This document shows, piece by piece, positions 41,916-49,542 of a stretch of DNA of 64,000 nt; positions within the stretch are counted from its first letter, which is position 1, and each line of letters opens with the position of its first letter. The translations under genes were made by a program, and so were the position numbers. A model generated the notes under the pieces. It did no database searches and was not told the DNA's origin. It saw nothing but the letters and a program-made list of their open reading frames with translations. The DNA comes from Rhodococcus sp. Leaf278. GTDB taxonomy: Bacteria; Actinomycetota; Actinomycetes; Mycobacteriales; Mycobacteriaceae. The stretch lies in contig NZ_LMRR01000042.1 of NCBI RefSeq assembly GCF_001426085.1, positions 88,129-152,128 of the forward strand, in the 5' to 3' direction.

Positions 41916-41934
41916 TCGAAAACGATTGTCATAA
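41916..41934 (+). promoter_or_regulatory. Zur-like box upstream of rpmB
   Basis: TCGAAAACGATTGTCATAA lies 20 bp before the rpmB ATG and mirrors the box near mrf. The two boxes would let Zur repress both divergent operons when zinc is plentiful. Confidence 0.75.
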
Positions 41935-41953
41935 CGATCAGAAAGGACTGCTC

Positions 41954-42190
41954 ATGTCAGCGCACTGCCAAGTCACCGGCCGTACCCCCAGCTTCGGAAA
42001 GTCCGTCTCGCACTCCCACGTGCGCACCAGCCGCAGGTGGGACCCCAACATCCAGCGCAAGACGTACTACGCGCCGAGCCTCGGCCGTCGCGTCACCCTC
42101 ACCCTCTCGGCCAAGGGCATCAAGACCATCGACCGCGACGGCATCGACGCCGTGGTCGCCAAGATCCGCGCACGCGGGGAGAAGATCTGA
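41954..42190 (+). CDS. rpmB: Ribosomal protein L28 (zinc-independent)
   Basis: A 78-residue L28 ([30 protein letters not shown]) with only one cysteine, so no zinc site. First gene of the rpmB-rpmG-rpsN-rpsR operon. AGAAAGGA lies 6 nt before the ATG. Its TGA overlaps the rpmG ATG by one base. The operon order matches the Zur-repressed Rv2055c-2058c set of M. tuberculosis. Confidence 0.95.
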   Translation: MSAHCQVTGRTPSFGKSVSHSHVRTSRRWDPNIQRKTYYAPSLGRRVTLTLSAKGIKTIDRDGIDAVVAKIRARGEKI

Positions 42191-42357
42191 TGGGCAAGAG
42201 CACGGATGTGCGTCCGATCGTCAAACTCAAATCGACCGCCGGCACCGGCTACACCTATGTCACCCGTAAGAACCGTCGCAACGATCCGGACCGATTGGTG
42301 ATGAAGAAGTACGACCCCGTCGTCCGCAAGCACGTCGATTTTCGAGAAGAGCGTTAG
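42190..42357 (+). CDS. rpmG: Ribosomal protein L33 (zinc-independent)
   Basis: A 55-residue L33 ([37 protein letters not shown]) without cysteines. It overlaps the rpmB stop (TGATG) and is followed by rpsN two bases after its stop, so translation is tightly coupled. Confidence 0.95.
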   Translation: MGKSTDVRPIVKLKSTAGTGYTYVTRKNRRNDPDRLVMKKYDPVVRKHVDFREER

Positions 42358-42359
42358 CC

Positions 42360-42665
42360 ATGGCGAAGAAGTCCAAGATAGAGAAGAACGAGCAGCGCAA
42401 GGTCATCGTCGCCCGCTGGGCCACGCGTCGCGCGGAGCTCAAGGAGATCATTCGCAAGCCCTCGAGCAGCGATTCCGAGCGCGCCCAGGCCCAAGCAGCA
42501 CTGCAGCGTCTGCCACGCGATTCGAGTCCGGTACGATTACGCAATCGTGACGCTGCGGATGGACGTCCGCGCGGTTACCTACGGAAATTCGGGCTGTCCC
42601 GCGTGAAAATGCGCGAGATGGCACACCGTGGGGAGCTGCCAGGCGTCCACAAGTCGAGCTGGTAA
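42360..42665 (+). CDS. rpsN: Ribosomal protein S14 (zinc-independent, long form)
   Basis: A 101-residue S14 with the C-terminal signature [36 protein letters not shown]. It is the long form without the CxxC zinc knuckle, in keeping with its neighbours. It is separated from rpsR by 14 bp holding AAGGGAAAAGG-type ribosome-site bases. Confidence 0.96.
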   Translation: MAKKSKIEKNEQRKVIVARWATRRAELKEIIRKPSSSDSERAQAQAALQRLPRDSSPVRLRNRDAADGRPRGYLRKFGLSRVKMREMAHRGELPGVHKSSW

Positions 42666-42679
42666 GGGAAAAGGTAGAG

Positions 42680-42934
42680 ATGGCAGTCAAGAGAGCACCG
42701 TCGAAGAAGGTCCGCGCAGAGGCGGGTCGTCGACCGAAGAAGAACCCGTTGAACGCCGCCAAGGTCACCACGGTGGACTACAAGGACATCAACCTTCTTC
42801 GTCAGTTCATTTCCGACCGCGGCAAGATCCGCAGCCGTCGGGTCACCGGGCTCACCCCGCAGCAGCAGCGCCAGGTCGCTGTCGCAGTGAAGAACGCTCG
42901 TGAAATGGCATTGCTGCCGTTCACCAGCCGCTGA
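42680..42934 (+). CDS. rpsR: Ribosomal protein S18 (zinc-independent)
   Basis: An 84-residue S18 ([50 protein letters not shown]) without cysteines. It is the last gene of the alternative ribosomal operon; a strong terminator follows. Confidence 0.96.
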   Translation: MAVKRAPSKKVRAEAGRRPKKNPLNAAKVTTVDYKDINLLRQFISDRGKIRSRRVTGLTPQQQRQVAVAVKNAREMALLPFTSR

Positions 42935-42945
42935 ATCAGCTTTCG

Positions 42946-42984
42946 AGAAAGGCCGCGTAGCCCTGAGGGCAACGCGGCCTTTCT
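42946..42984 (+). terminator. Rho-independent terminator of the rpmB-rpsR operon
   Basis: AGAAAGGCCGCGT (42946-42958) pairs perfectly with ACGCGGCCTTTCT (42972-42984). The right arm supplies TTTCT as the U-rich tail. The AEC gene begins only 17 bp further on. Confidence 0.88.
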
Positions 42985-43001
42985 GTCGTTCCCAGTAAGA
43001 A

Positions 43002-43943
43002 ATGAGCACTTCCACGATGTCCGGCGTTCTCGAGGGCTTCACCGTCATCTTCGTCGTCATCGCACTGGGTTACCTGCTCGCCCACCTGAAGGTGCTCGGC
43101 GAACACGGTCAATTCGTCCTCAGTCGTCTGGTGTTCTTCGTCGCGACGCCGTCACTGCTGTTCGTCACGCTGGCGAACTCGGATCTGTCGGTCATCCTCT
43201 CGCCGGTGTTGGCGGTCGCCGGCTCCACAGCATTGCTCGTCGGAGCCATCTATTTCGTCATCGCGAAGCTTGCACTGAAACGAGCCGTGCCCGACGCGAC
43301 AGTCGGTGCGCTCGCGAGCTCGTACGTCAACGCCGCCAACCTGGGCATCCCGATCGCCGTGTTCGTACTGGGTGACGCCAACTTCGTCGCTCCCCTGCTG
43401 CTGTTCCAGATCATGATCTACACGCCGATCGCCGTGACCATCCTCGACATCTCCACCAAGATCGATCAGGTTTCCCTGTTCAAGACCGTCACGACGCCGT
43501 TTCGGAACCCGATCGTGCTGGCCGGAGCCGCGGGGCTCGTCCTGTCGATCACGGGATTCGAGCTTCCCGAGGCGCTGATGCAGCCGTTCCAACTCGTGGG
43601 CAACCTGTCCGTTCCAGGTGCACTGCTTGCCTTCGGTCTGTCCTTGTACGGTGCCCGCGTACTGCAGAAGGGCAGCAGCCCACGGCGGGACGTCGCCCTG
43701 GCCACCGTGTTCAAAATGGCGCTGCAGCCAGTGCTCGGCTACCTCATGGCCCGGTTCGTCTTCGGTCTGGACGGTCACGACCTGTTCGCCATCGTCGTCG
43801 TATCGGCACTGCCCACCGCGCAGAACGTGTTCGTGTTCGCCAGCCGCTACCAGCGCGGAGTGGTACTCGCCCGCGACACCGCGTTCGTGACCACGCTGGT
43901 GTCGATTCCCGTCATCGCACTCGTGACGGTCTTGCTCGCGTGA
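43002..43943 (+). CDS. AEC family transporter (auxin-efflux-carrier-like)
   Basis: A 313-residue protein with about ten transmembrane helices in two inverted halves. Conserved patterns include SSYVNAANLGIPIAVFVLGD and SALPTAQNVFVFASRYQ, the crossing-region Asn/Pro motifs of bacterial AEC carriers (malonate, malate or amino acid transporters). The substrate is unknown. The start is only 17 bp after the rpsR terminator, so its promoter must overlap that hairpin or the operon must read through under some conditions. Confidence 0.92.
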   Translation: MSTSTMSGVLEGFTVIFVVIALGYLLAHLKVLGEHGQFVLSRLVFFVATPSLLFVTLANSDLSVILSPVLAVAGSTALLVGAIYFVIAKLALKRAVPDATVGALASSYVNAANLGIPIAVFVLGDANFVAPLLLFQIMIYTPIAVTILDISTKIDQVSLFKTVTTPFRNPIVLAGAAGLVLSITGFELPEALMQPFQLVGNLSVPGALLAFGLSLYGARVLQKGSSPRRDVALATVFKMALQPVLGYLMARFVFGLDGHDLFAIVVVSALPTAQNVFVFASRYQRGVVLARDTAFVTTLVSIPVIALVTVLLA

Positions 43944-43977
43944 GCCGAACACAAAGGTTCTCCTCAGCTCCCGGCGC

Positions 43978-43983
43978 TAGCTT
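43978..43983 (+). promoter_or_regulatory. -10 element for leaderless lipoprotein gene
   Basis: TAGCTT ends 7 nt before the ATG at 43991. Confidence 0.5.
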
Positions 43984-43990
43984 GGTCGGT

Positions 43991-44455
43991 ATGAGGTTTC
44001 TCGCTGCAGGTGTCATGTTGTGCCTGCTGCTGGCGGGCTGCAGTACGGCCTCCGGCAGCGACGAGGACACGGCGCCCACGCTCGGTGTCACCACACCCGT
44101 CGGCCACATCCAGCAGCCCAGCCCGCCTCCGGTTCCACACGAGGTTCCTGTCGGCGACGTCGGCACGATGTTCGAGCCGACTCCTGACCTGATCGGTGCC
44201 ACCACCACTCCCTTCGAGTCGTGGAGTCAGGTCTCCCCCAACACCATCGCCGTGCACTTCGTCACCGGCACTCCCGAGTGCTACGGGGCCGACGCCACGG
44301 TGACCGAGACCGACTCGACGGTGACCGTCGAGTTGCGTACCGGCACCAGGCCCGACGCTGCCGACAAGTCCTGCATCATGGTTGCCGTCTACGCCACCAT
44401 GCAGATGACATTGGCATCGCCACTCGGTAGCCGCACAATCCTGAATGCGGCCTGA
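43991..44455 (+). CDS. Putative lipoprotein with a Pro-rich linker
   Basis: A 154-residue protein with a lipoprotein signal (RFLAAGVMLCLLLAGCSTASG, lipobox LLAGC about 13-17), a Pro-rich stretch (QQPSPPPVPHEVPVG) and a compact C-terminal domain with two cysteines (TPECYG and KSCIMV) likely bridged. No family is recognised. Its strand-rich C-terminus could be a small beta sandwich. A TAGCTT hexamer ends 7 nt before the ATG, indicating a leaderless mRNA separate from the AEC gene. Confidence 0.82.
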   Translation: MRFLAAGVMLCLLLAGCSTASGSDEDTAPTLGVTTPVGHIQQPSPPPVPHEVPVGDVGTMFEPTPDLIGATTTPFESWSQVSPNTIAVHFVTGTPECYGADATVTETDSTVTVELRTGTRPDAADKSCIMVAVYATMQMTLASPLGSRTILNAA

Positions 44456-44467
44456 CCGCCACGCAGG

Positions 44468-44473
44468 TAGGGT
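44468..44473 (+). promoter_or_regulatory. -10 element for leaderless DUF1707 gene
   Basis: TAGGGT ends 7 nt before the GTG at 44481, inside the 25-bp gap after the lipoprotein gene. Confidence 0.55.
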
Positions 44474-44480
44474 CCGAGCG

Positions 44481-45053
44481 GTGAGCGATCATCTCCCCGA
44501 CCGAGATCGAAGCCTCGTCCGCGCTGCCGACGCAGACAGAAATCTGGTCGCACAGCTGCTCAGCGATGCTTTTGCGAACGGCCAACTCACCGTGAGCGAG
44601 TACGACGAACGCACCGCCGCGGTGTACCAGGCCAAAACCTACGGCGAACTCGATCTGCTCACCGGCGACCTGGCACTCTCTCCGCCTCCCACATCCGCAC
44701 CGTCCGGCGGTCCCTCGAACGACCGCGTGATCGCCATCATGAGTGGTGCCGTACGCAAGGGAGACTGGACCGCCGCGCCGCGAATCGACGCGTTCGCCTT
44801 CTGGGGCGGCGTCGAGCTCGACCTGCGACGGGCCTCGTTCTCCGCAGCGGACACCACCATCAACTGCGTGGCCATCATGGGCGGCATCGAGGTCACCGTG
44901 CCGCCCGGGGTGAGCGTGGAGGTTCGCGGCATGGGCATCATGGGCGGTTTCGAGCACGTCAGTGCAGCCCACCCCGGAGCACCCCGCGTCATCATCACCG
45001 GCTTCGCATTCTGGGGTGGAGTCTCGGTGGACATCAAGGCCGCAGAGAAGTAA
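44481..45053 (+). CDS. DUF1707 and LiaF-like C-terminal domain protein
   Basis: A 190-residue soluble protein. The N-terminal DUF1707 module (RAADADRNLVAQLLSDAFANGQLTVSEYDERTAAVYQAKTYGELDLLTGDL) is followed by a Pro-rich linker and a beta-helical C-terminal domain of repeating glycine-hydrophobic strands (AFWGGVELDLRRASF, AIMGGIEVTVPPGVSVEV, GIMGGFEHV, AFWGGVSVDI) like that of the envelope-stress protein LiaF. It has no signal peptide or membrane helix. It probably senses or scaffolds envelope stress; it ends one base before the convergent VWA gene. Rv0966c looks like the counterpart. Confidence 0.86.
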   Translation: MSDHLPDRDRSLVRAADADRNLVAQLLSDAFANGQLTVSEYDERTAAVYQAKTYGELDLLTGDLALSPPPTSAPSGGPSNDRVIAIMSGAVRKGDWTAAPRIDAFAFWGGVELDLRRASFSAADTTINCVAIMGGIEVTVPPGVSVEVRGMGIMGGFEHVSAAHPGAPRVIITGFAFWGGVSVDIKAAEK

Positions 45054-47000
45054 CTACGATCGTCGACGCTTGAGGTAGTCGGTCACCACTGCCGCACCCA
45101 ATCCGTCCAGATCCGGCGCGATGACCCGTCCACCCACTCGTTCGGCCATCTTGTCGACAACTCTGGCCAGGCCGGGATCGTCACCGAGCCGGAAGATCGT
45201 CACCTGCGCACCGAGTTTCGCGACGGTATCGAGCTCCCGCACCGTCAATCCCAGAGTCTTCGACGACGGCGGATAGTCGAAATACGCATGGCCGTCCGGC
45301 TCGAGGTGAGCAGTCGGCTCACCGTCGGTGACGATCAACACCACCGGCTGTGCATTGGGATGACGCCGCAGGTGACGTACTGCCAGCATCAGTGCATGGT
45401 GCAGGTTGGTGCCCTGATCGTAGGCACCGTCCAATCCCGCCAGCTCCGACGCCGTCAATGTCTGTGCGTGCCTGCCGAATCCGATCAGCTGCAGATCGTC
45501 CCCGCGGAATCTGGTGCTGACCAGATGGTTGAGAGCGAGTGCAGTGCGCTTCATGGGCACCCAGCGGCCGTCCATCACCATCGAGAACGATGTATCGACC
45601 AGCAAGGCAACCGCGGCCTGCGTTCTGGTCTCGGTCTCGCTGATCTCCACATCGGTCACCTGCAGCTGCACCGGAAAGCCCGATCCTGTTGCCGCTGAAC
45701 GCAGTACCGCATTGTTCACCGTACGGGTCACGTCCCACGGTTCGGTATCGCCGAACTCCCACGCCCGCGACGCTCCGGTGGGCTCGCCCATCGCACCCGC
45801 CTTGCGAGTGTCCCGCTCGCCGCCGCGTCGAGACAGCTTTCCGGCGACATCCTTCAGCGCGGACTGCCCCAGCTGACGCATCGCCTTGGGTGACAGACGC
45901 CATTGCCCGTCGGCACCTTTGTCCATGAAACCCTGCTGCTGAAGCGCCTTTTCGAGCTCCGAGAGCATCCGCGCATCGGCTGCAGCCTCGGGCCCGAGTT
46001 GCTTCAGCAACGCGTCGGCGTCGATATCGTCCAGTGCCGCGCCGTTGTACTGCTGCGAGAGCTGGTTTCCCAGGTTCTCGAGATCTGCGATGTCCTGGAG
46101 TGCGCCGGTACCGTCGCCCAGACCCATGCCGTTCTCGCCGCGGAAGTTCTGCGAGCCGTCCCAATCCTCACCGGGCCTGGCCTGCTGCAGGTTCTGATCG
46201 AGTTGATCGAGCTGATTCAACAGGTTCGAGTCACCGAAGGCCTGCTGCGCCAACGCATCCAATTCGGCTCGCTGCTCGGGAGACAGAGAGTTCCGCAGCC
46301 GCTGCGCCGCCGCAGCCCTCTCCGCCAACGAATCCAGTAGCTCGTCGACATTCTTCGGATTCTCCGGAAAATGCTGACCGTGCTTGTTCATGAACTCGTC
46401 GAACTGCTCGTCGGTGTCCTCACCCTTGTTGTGGGCGTCGAGCAATTCGTTGAGGTCCTTCAGCATCTCGCTGATGGCCTGCCGGTCCTCCTCGGTGGCA
46501 CCTTCGAGGGCCTGCTTCATGCCCGCAAAACGCTGATCGAGCATCTCGCGTCCGAGCAGATCCTTGATCTTCTCGTAGTTCTCGCGCCCCTCCGAGGAGC
46601 GCCAGTCGTAGTCCGAGAGCTCCTGCACAGCTTGGGCAGTGGACGGTGATAGATCACCGATCTGCATCTCCTGGAACCGCGCATCGTCGTCGAGCGCGCG
46701 CGCCAACGCCTTGCGCTCCTCGAGCACAGCCTTGTCCAGCAGCTCACGCACTTCCTGCAGCGTGCCGTCGAGGTTGTTCTTCTTCAGCAGATCTCGGCGA
46801 CGCTTGGCCGCCTGGGCAGCCAGGTCGTCGAGCCCGCGCATGTTCTTCGTCCCGCGCCGCAGCATCTCTTGCAATGCCCGCCGCGGCGATGCCCCTTCGA
46901 GTACGTCCTCGCCGATGGCGTCGAGCGCCTCGCGCAGATCCACCGGTGGCGCAAGCGGATCCGGCCCGTCGTGGTACCGCCCGTATCTGGAACGACGCAT
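45054..47000 (-). CDS. VWA-domain protein (MoxR partner)
   Basis: A 648-residue protein. The N-terminal two-thirds are helical, charged and coiled-coil-like (KKNNLDGTLQEVRELLDKAVLEE, LSPEQRAELDALAQQAF, LNQLDQLDQNLQQA), and the C-terminus is a von Willebrand A domain with MIDAS DTSFSM and TDGEPT. Together with the upstream MoxR ATPase it forms a MoxR-VWA chaperone-like pair, which usually activates or assembles a metal- or cofactor-dependent client. The client is not evident here. Start TGATG overlaps the MoxR stop. It corresponds to Rv0959. Confidence 0.9.
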   Translation of the reverse strand: MRRSRYGRYHDGPDPLAPPVDLREALDAIGEDVLEGASPRRALQEMLRRGTKNMRGLDDLAAQAAKRRRDLLKKNNLDGTLQEVRELLDKAVLEERKALARALDDDARFQEMQIGDLSPSTAQAVQELSDYDWRSSEGRENYEKIKDLLGREMLDQRFAGMKQALEGATEEDRQAISEMLKDLNELLDAHNKGEDTDEQFDEFMNKHGQHFPENPKNVDELLDSLAERAAAAQRLRNSLSPEQRAELDALAQQAFGDSNLLNQLDQLDQNLQQARPGEDWDGSQNFRGENGMGLGDGTGALQDIADLENLGNQLSQQYNGAALDDIDADALLKQLGPEAAADARMLSELEKALQQQGFMDKGADGQWRLSPKAMRQLGQSALKDVAGKLSRRGGERDTRKAGAMGEPTGASRAWEFGDTEPWDVTRTVNNAVLRSAATGSGFPVQLQVTDVEISETETRTQAAVALLVDTSFSMVMDGRWVPMKRTALALNHLVSTRFRGDDLQLIGFGRHAQTLTASELAGLDGAYDQGTNLHHALMLAVRHLRRHPNAQPVVLIVTDGEPTAHLEPDGHAYFDYPPSSKTLGLTVRELDTVAKLGAQVTIFRLGDDPGLARVVDKMAERVGGRVIAPDLDGLGAAVVTDYLKRRRS

Positions 47001-48385
47001 CAGCTGTACACCGTCTGGCCGTCGTCGTCGGGATCCTTCGAGATCCGACGCGCGAGGTAGAGGCCTTCGAGTGCAAGTTCGACGGCGGCTGCCTTCTCGC
47101 CGTCCGAGGTGGCGTTCAGCCGTTCGTGGATGTCGCCGATGACCTCGACGTCCGGTAGCTCGTCGAGCAGAGCCTTGGCGGTGATGCGGTCGCCGGTGAC
47201 GATGGGTTCACCGGTCTCGACTGCCGTCACCAGCGCGGCGAGGTTGATACCGCCCAGATGTGCCCGGACGGTATCGGCGGTCGCGCGGCGCAGCATGTGT
47301 TCGAGTACCTCGATCTCGCGGCCTTCTTCACCGGACTCGAATTCGACCTTGCCGCGCAGCACCTCGATGATGGTGCCGAGATCGACCGGCCGGGCCACGG
47401 GCTCGGCCTCACCGAGGATCGCGGCACGGTGAACAGCTGCGGCAGCGATGGTTTCGGCAGCTGCGATCGCGAATCGAGCGGACACGCCGGAGCGCTGATC
47501 CACCGACGGCGACTCGCGCAGCAGTCGGGTGAAGCGAGCGAGCACCTCGAGCAGGTAGGTCGGGACCGCGGCCTGAAGATCCGCTTCCTGATCGATGACG
47601 GCTACTTCGTCGTCCAGCTCGAGGGGGTAGTGCGTCCTGATCTCGGCCCCGAAACGGTCCTTGAGCGGGGTGATGATGCGTCCGCGATTGGTGTAGTCCT
47701 CGGGGTTCGCGCTCGCCACCAGCATGACGTCGAGTGGCAGCCGCAGCGTGTAGCCGCGAACCTGAATGTCGCGCTCCTCCATGACGTTGAGCAGTGAGAC
47801 CTGGATGCGCTCGGCGAGGTCTGGAAGCTCGTTGATCGCCACGATGCCGCGGTGGCTGCGCGGGACGAGTCCGAAGTGAATGGTCTCGGGGTCGCCCAAG
47901 CTGCGGCCCTCGGCGACCTTCACCGGATCGACATCACCGACGAGGTCGGCCACCGACGTATCCGGGGTTGCGAGCTTCTCGGCGTACCGTTCGCTGCGGT
48001 GCCGCCACTCGATGGGCAGGTCGTCGCCCAGTTCTTTCGTTCTACGGATGCTGGCGGGAGTAATGGGCTCGTACGGGTGCTCGCCGAGTTCCGCTCCGGC
48101 GATCACGGGCACCCACTCGTCGAGCAGCAGATTCAGGGTGCGCAACAGTCGCGTCTTACCCTGCCCGCGCTCGCCGAGCAGCACCACGTCGTGACCGGCC
48201 AGAATCGCCCGCTCGAACTGCGGCAACACCGTGCCGCCGAATCCGACGATCCCCGGCCACGGATCTTCGCCGTCACGCAATGCCTTCAGAAGATTTTCAC
48301 GCAGTTCTTCCTTGATCGACCGCTGCCGATGTCCAGATGCCTTGAGTTCGCCGAGAGTGGAGATGCCAGGTTTGGTAGAGGTCAC
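47000..48385 (-). CDS. MoxR-type AAA+ ATPase (Mg-chelatase-like)
   Basis: A 461-residue AAA+ protein. Walker A is GERGQGKTRLL (about 69-77), Walker B and sensor 1 are visible in GIVAINELPDLAERIQVSLLNVMEERDIQVRG and LVASANPEDYTNRGRIITPLKDRFGA, and the C-terminal lid follows. It drives remodelling with the coupled VWA protein. The GTG start is preceded by GGAGAA, itself directly after TAGCGT, so both a Shine-Dalgarno and a leaderless reading are possible. It corresponds to Rv0958. A 64-bp palindrome lies 45 bp upstream. Confidence 0.92.
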   Translation of the reverse strand: MTSTKPGISTLGELKASGHRQRSIKEELRENLLKALRDGEDPWPGIVGFGGTVLPQFERAILAGHDVVLLGERGQGKTRLLRTLNLLLDEWVPVIAGAELGEHPYEPITPASIRRTKELGDDLPIEWRHRSERYAEKLATPDTSVADLVGDVDPVKVAEGRSLGDPETIHFGLVPRSHRGIVAINELPDLAERIQVSLLNVMEERDIQVRGYTLRLPLDVMLVASANPEDYTNRGRIITPLKDRFGAEIRTHYPLELDDEVAVIDQEADLQAAVPTYLLEVLARFTRLLRESPSVDQRSGVSARFAIAAAETIAAAAVHRAAILGEAEPVARPVDLGTIIEVLRGKVEFESGEEGREIEVLEHMLRRATADTVRAHLGGINLAALVTAVETGEPIVTGDRITAKALLDELPDVEVIGDIHERLNATSDGEKAAAVELALEGLYLARRISKDPDDDGQTVYS

Positions 48386-48391
48386 TTCTCC

Positions 48392-48397
48392 ACGCTA
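48392..48397 (-). promoter_or_regulatory. -10 element upstream of the MoxR gene
   Basis: TAGCGT on the minus strand ends 6 nt before the GTG at 48385. Confidence 0.5.
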
Positions 48398-48429
48398 CGA
48401 GCGTTTGGCAATTGCCGCCATCGAGAGCT

Positions 48430-48493
48430 CCGCCGAACTCGAAGTTATGGACGAAATTCGGCCGGATTCCGTCCATAACTTCGAGTTCGGCGG
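48430..48493. repeat. 64-bp near-perfect palindrome (family C, copy 1)
   Basis: Arms 48430-48453 and 48470-48493 are perfect 24-bp inverted repeats (core AACTCGAAGTTATGGACG), and the 16-bp centre pairs except for one mismatch and one G-T. It sits between the divergent MoxR and DUF559 genes, so it is not positioned as a normal terminator. A related copy lies at 49479. Confidence 0.95.
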
Positions 48494-48534
48494 GCGATGC
48501 ACACCTGGGCTGAAAGTCGAGCACAACTGTGTAA

Positions 48535-48563
48535 CTGTGGACAACTTTTTTGTTCATCCACAG
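48535..48563. promoter_or_regulatory. Inverted DnaA-box-like pair upstream of the DUF559 gene
   Basis: CTGTGGACAAC (48535-48545) and GTTCATCCACAG (48552-48563) face each other across six Ts. The left half contains TGTGGACAA, the complement of the actinobacterial DnaA box TTGTCCACA. It could be a DnaA site or just a hairpin in the leader. Confidence 0.4.
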
Positions 48564-48611
48564 CCAGCGCTCGGCCCGCTTTTGGCGCGGATTCGATGCC
48601 ACTGTGCGTGC

Positions 48612-49475
48612 ATGGACAGCGCACCGTTCGTCGGATCCGAGGCAATGGCCAATGGATTGGTCACCCGCCAGCAGCTCCGAGGCCACTACACGCGCATCTA
48701 CCGTGACGTCTACATCGAACCGGGGTGTGAACTGGATGCGCCGACCAAGGCGCGGGCAGCCTGGTTGTACTCCCGACGTATGGCAGTGGTCTCCGGCGTC
48801 AGTGCCGCGGCAATCCATGGATCGGGCTGGATCTCGGCAGCTCACGATGCCGAGCTCATCTGGGCCGAACATCGTAGGAAGTTCGCCGGCCTCCGCATCA
48901 ACTTCGACGAGCTGCGACCGGAAGAAAGCGAGACTGTCGACGGCGTGGTGGTCACCACGGCGGCACGAACTGCATACGATCTCGGCCGACGCAGGCCGTT
49001 CGGAACCGCCGTGCCACGGCTGGACGCACTGTGTCGCGCGACCGGGGTGGGCATCTCGGACATCGCCCGGCTTGCCGAGAACCATCGAGGTGCCCGCGGA
49101 ATCGTTCAGTTGAGGGCCGTGCTCGCCATGGTCGACGCGGGTGCGGAATCACCACAAGAGACGCGCACCAGACTGGCGCTGATGGACGCAGGCCTACCTC
49201 GCCCGCAAACTCAGATCGAGGTGTTGGGCCCGGACGGGCGGGTGTTCGCACGCATCGATATCGGCTGGGCACGCTGGAAAGTCGCGGTGGAGTACGACGG
49301 TGAGCAGCATTGGGCCGACGAGAGACAACGCGCCTGGGACATCGAGCGTCTACACCTACTCGAAGCCCTCGGCTGGACTGTGATTCGCGTGAGCGCGATG
49401 CAATTGCGCACCGATCCGTGGGGCGTTGCAGCGCGGGTTCGCGACAAGTTGCGAGCCGCCGGGGCGAAGGTCTAG
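48612..49475 (+). CDS. DUF559/VSR-like endonuclease with N-terminal winged helix
   Basis: A 287-residue protein. The N-terminus (ANGLVTRQQLRGHYTRIYRDVYIEPG) resembles the AbiEi antitoxin-type winged helix; the middle is helical; the C-terminus is a DUF559 PD-(D/E)XK nuclease domain (IDIGWARWKVAVEYDGEQHWADERQRAWDIERLHLLEALGWTVIRV), related to very-short-patch repair endonucleases. Such genes are scattered in mycolic-acid actinobacteria with no known role. It is flanked on both sides by related family C palindromes. The start ATG lacks a clear ribosome site; earlier in-frame starts are possible. Confidence 0.78.
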   Translation: MDSAPFVGSEAMANGLVTRQQLRGHYTRIYRDVYIEPGCELDAPTKARAAWLYSRRMAVVSGVSAAAIHGSGWISAAHDAELIWAEHRRKFAGLRINFDELRPEESETVDGVVVTTAARTAYDLGRRRPFGTAVPRLDALCRATGVGISDIARLAENHRGARGIVQLRAVLAMVDAGAESPQETRTRLALMDAGLPRPQTQIEVLGPDGRVFARIDIGWARWKVAVEYDGEQHWADERQRAWDIERLHLLEALGWTVIRVSAMQLRTDPWGVAARVRDKLRAAGAKV

Positions 49476-49478
49476 CCC

Positions 49479-49530
49479 AACTCGAAGTTAGGGACGGATT
49501 TCGCCGGAAATCCATCCCTAACTGCGAGTT
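49479..49530. repeat. 52-bp palindrome (family C, copy 2)
   Basis: Arms 49479-49502 and 49507-49530 pair over 24 bp with two mismatches (core AACTCGAAGTTAGGGACG). It begins 3 bp after the DUF559 stop and ends 12 bp before the convergent purH stop. The core matches the copy at 48430. Confidence 0.93.
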
Positions 49531-49542
49531 CGGCGGTGGCGG

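Noticed and set aside
48297-49085. Minus-strand frame through the family C palindrome and the DUF559 gene
   Set aside because: It reads through a palindrome, so similar peptides appear on both strands; no protein signature.
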